5,014 bases of DNA from Verrucomicrobia bacterium 12-59-8 (GTDB lineage: Bacteria; Verrucomicrobiota; Verrucomicrobiae; Verrucomicrobiales; Verrucomicrobiaceae): contig NCCR01000343.1 of assembly GCA_002279765.1 (NCBI GenBank), positions 1 to 5,014 on the forward strand, written 5' to 3'. Positions 1-5,014 of this stretch are shown here, one piece after another. Every line of letters starts with the position of its first letter. Position 1 is the first letter of the stretch. A program made the position numbers and the translations under genes. The notes below the pieces were generated by a model, which searched no databases, was not told the origin of the DNA, and was given only the letters and a program-made list of their open reading frames with translations.

Positions 1-1
1 C

Positions 2-316
2 GCCAATGCGCTGGGAGATCGCGTTCCATGGGCCTTGCATGCCCAGGAGGGCGCATTCTTCCTCTGGCTCTGGATCAACGGCCTGCCCATCCCCGCAGCG
101 GAGCTGTACCGGCGGCTCAAAGAGCGCAAGGTGCTCGTCATCCCCGGCCACTACTTCGCTTTCGGTTTGGACAAAGACTGGCGTCATCCCCACGAATGCC
201 TGCGCCTCACCTACTCGCAGCCCCAGCATATTGTGCGCGAAGGATTGGAAATCATCGCTGACGAAATCATCCGCAGTTTCGGAGCGCGGACCTCCGAGTC
301 CGCAGCACTCCGCTGA
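2..316 (+). CDS. avtA: Valine-pyruvate aminotransferase, C-terminal part (5' end outside window)
   Basis: This is the last 104 residues of a fold-type I, PLP-dependent aminotransferase. AvtA transfers an amino group between valine and pyruvate (alanine and 2-oxoisovalerate) in the cytoplasm, in branched-chain amino acid and alanine metabolism. The visible part follows the C-terminus of enterobacterial AvtA closely: a QEGAFFLWLW strand (visible residues 15-24), an LP-I-ELY-RLK-R helix, the VLVIPGHYFAFGLD block, the HECLRLTY segment (its arginine is the expected substrate carboxylate-binding residue of this fold), and a final helix ending in EEI-type residues. The frame is open to the left edge, so the start, the PLP lysine and most of the large domain lie outside. 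The stop at 314-316 is 11 bp before the next gene, so the two are probably co-transcribed. The family call is firm from this tail; substrate specificity within AvtA-like enzymes is inferred. Confidence 0.88.
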   Translation, partial: ANALGDRVPWALHAQEGAFFLWLWINGLPIPAAELYRRLKERKVLVIPGHYFAFGLDKDWRHPHECLRLTYSQPQHIVREGLEIIADEIIRSFGARTSESAALR

Positions 317-327
317 CCGCTGATCAC

Positions 328-1290
328 ATGGCCGAGCCATTCTCCGCATTCATGGCACGCGCCCTGTTCGATCCCGAACGCGGCTACTACACCCGCCACA
401 TTCGCACCGTGGGTTCACGCGGCGACTTCTCCACCTCCGCCACACTCTCCCCATCCCTCGGCCATGCCATCGCAGACTGGCTCAAAGCCGAATCACATCT
501 CCAGCCCCACGTCCGTCACATCATTGAAATCGGCGCAGGCGATGGCTCACTCATGCAAACCCTGCGCAAGTCCTTCGGCTGGTGGGCACGCCGCCGCTTC
601 ACCTTTCACATCGTCGAAACCTCCCCCGTGCTGCGACAGGAGCAGCAAAAGAAGCTGGGCGGCAAATTCACGTGGCACACCGATCTCGCAGCCGCTCTCG
701 CCAGTGCTCAAGGCCACGCCTTCATCTACCACAACGAACTCCTCGACGCCTTTCCCGCCACGCTCGTGCAGTGGAACGCCGCCGAACAACGCTGGCTCGA
801 AGTGTGGGTGCCTGAGCAGCTTCACGCTCATCATCTCGACCCAGCGCATTACAGCGCGTTGCGCCACACCAGCTTCGCAGATCGTCAGCGTTGCGAACTC
901 CACGTCAGCGTGCGCGACTGGCTTCATCAATGGACGCCGCACTGGAAAAGCGGTGCTATGCTCACCATCGACTACGGCGATGCATTCCCCCAGCTCTACC
1001 ATCGCCGCCCACACGGCACACTGCGTGCTTATCTGCTGCATCAAAGACTCACCGGAACCGACATCTATGCCAATCCCGGCCGCCAGGACATCACTGCCGA
1101 CATCAACTTCACCGACTACACCGCCTGGTTGCAGGCGCTTGGCTTCGCGGAGGTCTCACAGCACACCTTGGCCGAGTTTCTGCATGCACACTCCGCGCCA
1201 GCCCGGCTTGCCGACCCCGATGGAGCCGGAACTGCCTTCAAATGCTTCGTGCATCGCCCTCAGGCATGCGCATCATCCAACACCGCATGA
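328..1290 (+). CDS. SAM-dependent methyltransferase, MidA/NDUFAF7 family
   Basis: This 320-residue class I methyltransferase belongs to the MidA/NDUFAF7 (former DUF185, COG1565) family. The mitochondrial member dimethylates an arginine of a complex I subunit during assembly; the bacterial substrate is not established. Visible marks are the N-terminal FSAFMARALFDPERGYY block (residues 5-21), RGDFSTSATLSPSLG (31-45), the SAM-binding glycine motif EIGAGDG (67-73), an acidic VETSP segment (96-100), NELLDAFP (136-143), TIDYGD (213-218), GTLRAYLLHQ (230-239) and PGRQDITADINFTDY (250-264). These are the family's conserved blocks in the usual order. The length is slightly short for the family, mainly at the N-terminus. 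The ATG at 328 is the only ATG or GTG candidate near the conserved start; no Shine-Dalgarno motif precedes it. The stop overlaps the next gene's start by 4 bp, implying translational coupling. Confidence 0.9.
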   Translation: MAEPFSAFMARALFDPERGYYTRHIRTVGSRGDFSTSATLSPSLGHAIADWLKAESHLQPHVRHIIEIGAGDGSLMQTLRKSFGWWARRRFTFHIVETSPVLRQEQQKKLGGKFTWHTDLAAALASAQGHAFIYHNELLDAFPATLVQWNAAEQRWLEVWVPEQLHAHHLDPAHYSALRHTSFADRQRCELHVSVRDWLHQWTPHWKSGAMLTIDYGDAFPQLYHRRPHGTLRAYLLHQRLTGTDIYANPGRQDITADINFTDYTAWLQALGFAEVSQHTLAEFLHAHSAPARLADPDGAGTAFKCFVHRPQACASSNTA

Positions 1291-2702
1291 ATTCCGTCAA
1301 CGAACGCCCCGGCACGCTTGAAAAAGCGCTCAAGATCAATCTCGCCCACACCATCTACGGCACCTTCGCTGAAATCGGCGCCGGGCAGGAAATCGCCAAC
1401 TGGTTCTTCCGCGCCGGCGGCGCATCCGGCACCGTCGCCAAAACCATGTCCGCCTATGACATGACCATCAGCGACGAGATCTACGGCAAGTGCTCCCGCT
1501 ACGTCTCCCGCCAGCGCATGTGCGACATGCTGGAGCACGAGTACCCCATGCTCGTTCAGCGCTTGAACGCCAAGCGTGGCGCCACCACCACCTTCTTCAC
1601 GCTGGCAGACACCGTGCGCGCACGTTCCTATCGCGACACCAAGGAAGAGTGCCACGGCTGGATCGGCATGCGTTTTCAGACCGACCCCGGCGGTCCGAGC
1701 AACGAAATCCAGATGCACGTCCGCCTCATGGACGACTCCAATGCACGTCAGGCAGATGCCCTTGGAAAACTCGGCGTGAACCTCATCTACGCCGCATTCC
1801 ATCTGCGGGATGACCTGTCCTTCTTTCTCCAGAGCCTGCTCGACGATCTCACCCGCAAACGCGTCGAGATCGACATGATCGACTTCACCGGCCCCGCCTT
1901 CGTCGCGTCTGAGTTTCAGGACCGCCTTGTGGCGCTGAAGCTCGTTCGTCTCGGTCTCGCAGACGCCGCTCTCTTCGGTGCCGATGGCGAAATCTGGCAG
2001 GCCTCCGATGTGCTCTACAAAAAGCCCGTCTTCCTCAAGCGCGGCAGCTTTGATCCCATCACCAAGCTCAATCTCGACATGATCGAGCGCGGTCAGGCTG
2101 CGTTTCAGGCGGACTTTGGCGAGGAAGCCCGTGACAACATCGAGATCCTCGAAATCACCATGCACAATCTCCTCGCCAGCGGTGCCGAGGTGCCGGACAG
2201 CGAATTCCTCGCCCGTGCGGACATATTGCAGGCGCTTGGCAAAAACGTGCTCATCTCAAAGTACCCCGAGTTCCATCGCGTCAGCAGCTACCTCGCGCGT
2301 CACACGCAGTGCCCCATCGGCATCGTGCTTGGCCTGCCCCTGTTTCAGGAGCTGTTCAACGAACGCTGGTGCACCGACCTCGAAGGCGGCCTGCTCGAAG
2401 CCTTCGGCCGCCTCTTCAAAAATCAGGTGCGCGTCTATGTCTATCCCATGGGCAACCCGATGAACGGCCAGATTCTTGGCGTGAACGACGTGCAGGTGAC
2501 TCCCGCGCAAAAACACCTGCTGCGCTACCTGATCGAAACCCAAAGCGTGCGTGCACTGGAGGAGCCGCACTTGGATTATCTCTTCCACACCAGCGCCGAA
2601 GTGCGCAACATGATCAACGCCCGCGATGTGAACTGGCAGTCCCTCGTCCCCGACATCGTGCTCACACAGGGCCCCTGGCGCGAGATTGGCACGCCGATGT
2701 AA
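1287..2702 (+). CDS. Conserved protein of unknown function (471 aa)
   Basis: I recognise this as a member of a widespread family of about 470 residues with no proven function. From memory, relatives in cyanobacteria, Planctomycetes and other phyla carry doubtful labels such as TonB-dependent receptor or nicotinate-nucleotide adenylyltransferase. I see no signal peptide, beta-barrel pattern or nucleotidyltransferase HxGH motif to support either. The protein looks soluble and cytoplasmic. Blocks that look conserved are YGTFAEIGAGQE (residues 24-35), WFFRAGGASGTVAKTMSAYDM (39-59), ECHGWIGMRFQT (121-132), LGVNLIYAAF (162-171), DVLYKKPVFLKRGSFDP (241-257), EITMHNLLA (289-297) and TDLEGGLLEAFGRLFKN (363-379). 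The invariant-looking Gly, Arg, Lys, Asp and Glu residues suggest an enzyme or nucleotide-binding protein, but that is inference. The start at 1287 overlaps the upstream stop as ATGA; an in-frame ATG at 1266 is possible but would add seven residues and a longer overlap. Confidence 0.85.
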   Translation: MNSVNERPGTLEKALKINLAHTIYGTFAEIGAGQEIANWFFRAGGASGTVAKTMSAYDMTISDEIYGKCSRYVSRQRMCDMLEHEYPMLVQRLNAKRGATTTFFTLADTVRARSYRDTKEECHGWIGMRFQTDPGGPSNEIQMHVRLMDDSNARQADALGKLGVNLIYAAFHLRDDLSFFLQSLLDDLTRKRVEIDMIDFTGPAFVASEFQDRLVALKLVRLGLADAALFGADGEIWQASDVLYKKPVFLKRGSFDPITKLNLDMIERGQAAFQADFGEEARDNIEILEITMHNLLASGAEVPDSEFLARADILQALGKNVLISKYPEFHRVSSYLARHTQCPIGIVLGLPLFQELFNERWCTDLEGGLLEAFGRLFKNQVRVYVYPMGNPMNGQILGVNDVQVTPAQKHLLRYLIETQSVRALEEPHLDYLFHTSAEVRNMINARDVNWQSLVPDIVLTQGPWREIGTPM

Positions 2703-2705
2703 TTG

Positions 2706-2726
2706 TCCAGTTGCGCCGCAACTGGA
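2706..2726. repeat. Near-perfect inverted repeat just after the stop at 2702
   Basis: Arms TCCAGTTGC (2706-2714) and GCAACTGGA (2718-2726) are exact reverse complements around a GCC centre, so RNA could form a 9-bp stem with a 3-nt loop. It starts 4 nt after the stop codon of the upstream gene. No T-tract follows, so it is not a textbook intrinsic terminator. A role in transcript ending, 3'-end protection or protein binding is possible. Confidence 0.5.
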
Positions 2727-2728
2727 TC

Positions 2729-2759
2729 GGAAGCCCGGGGCCGCAGTGTGCCCGCTTCC
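2729..2759. repeat. Second inverted repeat in the same spacer
   Basis: GGAAGC (2729-2734) is the reverse complement of GCTTCC (2754-2759). An inner GGG (2738-2740) can also pair with CCC (2751-2753) if CCG is bulged. It lies directly after the first hairpin, and a C-rich stretch follows with no T-run. It is weaker than the first repeat and in GC-rich DNA could be chance. Confidence 0.3.
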
Positions 2760-2762
2760 CCC

Positions 2763-2790
2763 TTGACTCATTGCGCCCTCCGCAGCCAAT
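2763..2790 (+). promoter_or_regulatory. Weak sigma-70-like promoter candidate for the HD-domain gene
   Basis: TTGACT (2763-2768) matches the -35 consensus in five of six positions. GCCAAT (2785-2790), 16 bp further on, matches the -10 consensus in only three. Transcription would begin near 2797, just upstream of the start at 2811. The location downstream of the hairpins fits a separate transcription unit, but the poor -10 makes this a guess. Confidence 0.2.
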
Positions 2791-2800
2791 CTGCCCGCAT

Positions 2801-2805
2801 GGAAG
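2801..2805 (+). promoter_or_regulatory. Probable ribosome binding site choosing the start at 2811
   Basis: GGAAG lies 5 nt before the ATG at 2811 and is the only Shine-Dalgarno-like motif near the candidate starts of the HD gene. It favours 2811 over the in-frame ATG at 2799 and the TTG at 2703, neither of which has a purine-rich motif. Confidence 0.4.
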
Positions 2806-2810
2806 ACAGC

Positions 2811-3869
2811 ATGGCCAACGACCTCGAATTGATCTCGATCACGCAACTGCGGCAGGTCGCCAGTCAAACGCCACAGCCCTATCGGCTGCATCTGCAGGTC
2901 GAGTCACGCATCGAGAAAGCCACCAGTTCGGGCAGTCCGTTCTTTGAGGTCAAGCTCGTCGATGCCGCCGACTCATTGGTTTGGCGTATCTTCGACAACA
3001 ACCCGCTGTTCCAAGACGCGTCCAAACTGGCGCGCAATGCCTTCATTCAACTCGCCGGTCAGTGGGTGGAGGGCAAATACGGCATCGAACCGCGCCAGGT
3101 GCAGATGCGTGCCCTCGCCGAAGACGAAACCATCACGCTCCTCCTGGGCGATCCCGAACTCGCCGCACGCCAGCAGGCCGATTACGCCGACATCGCAGCC
3201 TTCATCGACTCCATCCGCGATCAGCGTCTCTTGAAACTGTGCCTCTTGTTTCTCGAACGCTATGGCGAGCGCTTTCGCCGCACCGGCGCAGCCCGCAAAA
3301 ATCACCATGCCCGCCGCGGCGGTCTGGTGGAACACGTCGCTCAGATGATGCGTTGCGCCGTCGCCATCGCGGCCATGTATCCGCAATTGAATCGCGATCT
3401 GCTGATCGCCGGCGTCTTGTTTCACGACTGCGGCAAGCTTTGGGAAAATGCGTATGCCGAATCCGGCTTCACCATGCCGTACAATCTCACCGCCGAAATG
3501 CTCGGTCACATCCCGCTGGGCCTGGAACTCGTTAACAAACTCTGGCGCGACATGCTCGAATCCTCTGCCGCCCCCGAGTGGGCCACGCTGGAGCCCGCTT
3601 CTGAAATCGTCCGTCTCCACCTGCTGCATCTCATTGCAGCGCATCACGGCACTCATGAGTTCGGCTCCCCCGTGCTCCCCAAGACACCCGAGGCCGTCGT
3701 GCTGCATCACGTCGATAACATCGACGCCAAGCTCGAGATGTTCCGTCGTGGTTATGCCAGCAGCAAAGAACTGGGCCCCGGCATCTATGAAAAATTCCAG
3801 CCCTGGCCGGTCAACATCGTCGCGCCCCTGCCATCAGTAAATCCACCGCAGGCAGATGGCGCAGTCTAG
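2811..3869 (+). CDS. OB-fold plus HD-domain protein, YhaM-type 3'-5' exoribonuclease family
   Basis: This 352-residue protein has the two-domain plan of the YhaM family, whose Bacillus member is a metal-dependent 3'-5' exoribonuclease of 314 residues. Residues about 10-110 form an OB-fold-like nucleic-acid-binding domain (PFFEVKLVDAADSLVWRIFDN at 43-63, then AFIQLAGQWVEGKYG at 77-91). Residues about 160-325 form an HD hydrolase domain with likely metal ligands H175 (GLVEH), H205-D206 (FHDCGK), H233 (LGHIPLG), H278-H279 (AAHHG) and D302/D305 (HHVDNIDAK). GSPVLPKTPEA (285-295) is also typical. All expected HD ligands are present, so it is probably active. Starts at 2811 or 2799 are both plausible; 2811 has the better ribosome binding site, and the TTG at 2703 would add unlikely low-complexity residues. 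The last 15 residues, Pro-rich, look disordered. The stop abuts the convergent gene. RNase activity is inferred from the family. Confidence 0.85.
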   Translation: MANDLELISITQLRQVASQTPQPYRLHLQVESRIEKATSSGSPFFEVKLVDAADSLVWRIFDNNPLFQDASKLARNAFIQLAGQWVEGKYGIEPRQVQMRALAEDETITLLLGDPELAARQQADYADIAAFIDSIRDQRLLKLCLLFLERYGERFRRTGAARKNHHARRGGLVEHVAQMMRCAVAIAAMYPQLNRDLLIAGVLFHDCGKLWENAYAESGFTMPYNLTAEMLGHIPLGLELVNKLWRDMLESSAAPEWATLEPASEIVRLHLLHLIAAHHGTHEFGSPVLPKTPEAVVLHHVDNIDAKLEMFRRGYASSKELGPGIYEKFQPWPVNIVAPLPSVNPPQADGAV

Positions 3870-4195
3870 GCGCGGAGTTTCATCAGCGCTGCTCGGATCA
3901 TCAGCGTCTCGCCCACGTTTTCAGCAGTCAGCAGGCCGATGAGTTTGCCGTCGATGGGATCGAGCACGGGTATCGCTGGGCAGTCCCCGGCGCTCAAAAG
4001 TTCGAGCGCCTGGCCTAGTTCGCTGCTTGCCTGCGTCGAGGTGGGGCAGGGGCGCATGACATCCACCACAGGCTGCCCGGGCCCTTTTTCAGCGAGGGAG
4101 GAGATCAAATCATGCCGTGTCAGCATGCCCTGCATGCCTCCATGGGTGTCGAGCACCGGGAAATCCTGCTGGCTGCCAGCGAGCAGCAGTTCCAC
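3866..4195 (-). CDS. CBS-domain pair, detached C-terminal part of a site-2 protease
   Basis: This frame encodes about 109 residues from a GTG at 4195, though it probably is not an independent gene. VELLLAGSQQDFPVLD and GMLTRHDLI form the end of a first CBS domain. VVDVMRPCPTS, QALELLSAGDCPAIPVLDP and KLIGLLTAENVGETLMIRAAL form a second. CBS pairs bind adenine nucleotides and regulate attached enzymes; a pair at the C-terminus is a known arrangement in M50 proteases such as archaeal MJ0392. The GTG falls inside the first CBS domain, whose opening strand is missing, and no convincing ribosome binding site precedes it. Upstream, this frame reads LRDG directly before the GTG valine, as expected for a domain that once continued from the overlapping protease frame. 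The best interpretation is the 3' part of one gene spanning 3866-4944 and broken near 4207. If expressed, it would be a truncated CBS protein. Confidence 0.6.
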   Translation of the reverse strand: MELLLAGSQQDFPVLDTHGGMQGMLTRHDLISSLAEKGPGQPVVDVMRPCPTSTQASSELGQALELLSAGDCPAIPVLDPIDGKLIGLLTAENVGETLMIRAALMKLRA

Positions 4196-4944
4196 TCCAT
4201 CGCGCAGCGGAATTCGGTGAGCATGGCATCACGCACTCGCAGATTCCGCGTCGCCTCCTGCTGCGTGACACTTGCGGCCTCCTGACCTGCGGCCATGAAG
4301 ATGAAAAAGCAGATGAGCAGCAGCATCGGATGGAACGTGGAGGTCAGCAGCATGGAGATCGCCACGAACATCGCGATGCCTTGTCCCAGGATGGCCGCCC
4401 AGCGCGTGGCAGCGCTGTACTCCATGAACATGGCTAGAACGGCACGCAGGATGCGGCCGCCATCCATGGGAAAGGCGGGGATCAGATTGAAGACCACCAT
4501 GAAGATATTCCACACCATGAGCTTCTGAAAGAAGTTGCCCGATTGGAGGAAGTCATAGCCGGGGTGGAGCGTCCCGGTCATGCCAATGCCCAGCCAGATG
4601 GCCGCCGCGATGATCACATTCACCAGCGGGCCGCTGATGGCTACCACCAGCTCCTGCGAAGACTTGCGCGGCATGCGTTCCAGCCGGGCCACGCCCCCAA
4701 TCGGCAGCAGCGTGATGTCCGGCGTGCGGATGCCGTAGCCCCGTGCGGCCAATACATGGCCAAACTCATGCAGCACCACGCAGACAAACATCGCGGTGAT
4801 GAACAGCGTGGACTCCAGCGCGGTGGAAAGGCCATGTCCGCTGAGAAAGCTCTGACTGGCGACAAAAATCAGCAGCAGCAGGAACGTGACGTGAACACGC
4901 ACCTCCGTGCCGGCAACGGTGAAAAGACGAAAGGACCATTTCAT
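4120..4944 (-). CDS. Site-2 protease family (M50) membrane metalloprotease, frameshifted before its CBS domains
   Basis: The 274-residue product contains a complete intramembrane zinc metalloprotease core of the SpoIVFB/Rip type, which cleaves membrane-bound substrates such as anti-sigma factors. The zinc motif HEFGH is at residues 59-63, within a hydrophobic helix. The second family motif, NLIPAFPMDGGR (153-164), supplies the third ligand D161. Likely membrane segments lie near residues 18-36, 45-66, 98-122, 141-158, 183-202 and 205-220. GGVARLERMP (83-92) is typical of the CBS-containing subgroup. LRVRDAMLTEF (235-245) is the linker and start of the first CBS domain, after which the frame is wrong: residues 247-274 are Cys/Ser-rich nonsense, while the CBS sequence continues in the overlapping frame ending at 3866. 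The start at 4944 gives a natural N-terminus but lacks a Shine-Dalgarno motif. The catalytic core may still fold; regulation by CBS would be lost. The substrate is unknown. Confidence 0.8.
   Translation of the reverse strand: MKWSFRLFTVAGTEVRVHVTFLLLLIFVASQSFLSGHGLSTALESTLFITAMFVCVVLHEFGHVLAARGYGIRTPDITLLPIGGVARLERMPRKSSQELVVAISGPLVNVIIAAAIWLGIGMTGTLHPGYDFLQSGNFFQKLMVWNIFMVVFNLIPAFPMDGGRILRAVLAMFMEYSAATRWAAILGQGIAMFVAISMLLTSTFHPMLLLICFFIFMAAGQEAASVTQQEATRNLRVRDAMLTEFRCAMEWNCCSLAASRISRCSTPMEACRAC
4196..4212 (-). other. Reading-frame break inside the protease-CBS gene
   Basis: On the minus strand the protease frame reads TEF (ending at 4210) and then R (4209-4207). From about 4207 onward the neighbouring frame carries the CBS sequence, LRDGVELLLAG. 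Joining the two needs one extra base modulo 3. Related first CBS domains usually have about 11 residues between the TEFR-type strand and the VELLLAG-type helix, but only four (LRDG) remain here. That fits loss of about 22 bp better than loss of one base. The exact length is an inference from remembered family patterns. Confidence 0.6.
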
Positions 4945-4954
4945 AAGGGAAAAA

Positions 4955-5014
4955 CTACGACGACTTGGGGGATTTTGAGGGATCGTAGTAGATACGCACG
5001 TCGGCGTCTTTGAT
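4955..5014 (-). CDS. C-terminal 19 codons of an unidentified gene (continues beyond window)
   Basis: On the minus strand the frame entering from the right edge is open for 19 codons (IKDADVRIYYDPSKSPKSS) and stops with TAG at 4957-4955, 10 bp before the protease start at 4944. The short gap is what one expects of two genes in one operon. The residues look like a normal protein tail ending in a polar, Lys/Ser/Pro-rich stretch. There is too little to name a family, and a chance open frame of this length cannot be excluded. Confidence 0.4.
   Translation of the reverse strand: MKDADVRIYYDPSKSPKSS

Noticed and set aside
891..1286. Upstream extension of the 471-residue gene by 132 codons
   Set aside because: The extension is Arg/His/Pro/Cys-rich, overlaps the real end of the methyltransferase gene, and is not needed for the conserved family start.
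464..1321. Alternative plus-strand frame (285 codons) within the methyltransferase gene
   Set aside because: It is rich in Ser, Pro and Thr with no family resemblance; the 328-1290 frame carries every conserved methyltransferase block.
1260..2165. Long antisense open frame (301 codons) opposite the 471-residue gene
   Set aside because: It lies wholly opposite a well-conserved gene, and its translation is Gly/Val/Ala/Glu/His-rich with no recognisable domain, as expected from GC-rich codon mirroring.
2706..2726. Classical intrinsic terminator
   Set aside because: The stem is good, but no run of T follows, so it is listed only as an inverted repeat.
2703..2810. N-terminal extension of the HD protein from TTG at 2703
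   Set aside because: It would translate the inverted repeats into a low-complexity, Ser/Ala/Arg-rich stretch; the family start fits 2799 or 2811, and GGAAG supports 2811.
2973..3710. Antisense open frame (245 codons) opposite the HD-domain gene
   Set aside because: It is a mirror of the HD coding sequence with no motif of its own; the plus-strand frame holds all HD ligands.
4543..5013. Plus-strand open frame opposite the site-2 protease
   Set aside because: The translation is His/Arg/Gln-rich without domain signals, and the minus strand encodes the clear M50 motifs.

Overview
The window is a GC-rich, gene-dense bacterial segment. The gene set is a valine-pyruvate aminotransferase, a MidA-type methyltransferase, a YhaM-type HD protein, an uncharacterised 471-residue conserved family, and a site-2 protease with CBS domains. 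Together with the near absence of Shine-Dalgarno motifs, this suggests the Planctomycetes-Verrucomicrobia group, with a Verrucomicrobia relative as the best guess. That is an inference from gene content and is not proven.

Layout. Plus strand, 2-2702: the 3' end of avtA (2-316), a SAM-dependent methyltransferase of the MidA/NDUFAF7 family (328-1290), and a conserved protein of unknown function (1287-2702). These genes are 11 bp apart and then overlap by 4 bp, so they look like one operon. A spacer of about 108 bp (2703-2810) holds two consecutive inverted repeats and a weak promoter-like sequence. An OB-fold plus HD-domain protein of the YhaM 3'-5' exoribonuclease family follows (2811-3869). 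Minus strand, 3866-4944: an M50 site-2 protease with a C-terminal CBS pair, facing the HD gene. The two stop codons share one CTAG palindrome. The protease locus is split by a reading-frame break near 4207, leaving an intact membrane protease core (4120-4944) and a separate CBS-pair frame (3866-4195). The right edge (4955-5014) appears to hold the last 19 codons of another minus-strand gene, 10 bp upstream of the protease.

How the genes relate. The left block mixes amino-acid metabolism (AvtA) with a protein-modifying methyltransferase and an unknown protein; the tight spacing suggests co-expression more than one obvious pathway. The HD protein is predicted to act on RNA 3' ends. The protease is predicted to cut membrane substrates under control of its CBS (nucleotide-sensing) module, which this copy appears to have lost in frame. 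No mobile element, CRISPR array, tRNA or rRNA was seen. I found no clear new multi-gene system. The items most worth a second look are the broken protease-CBS gene and the uncharacterised 471-residue family.
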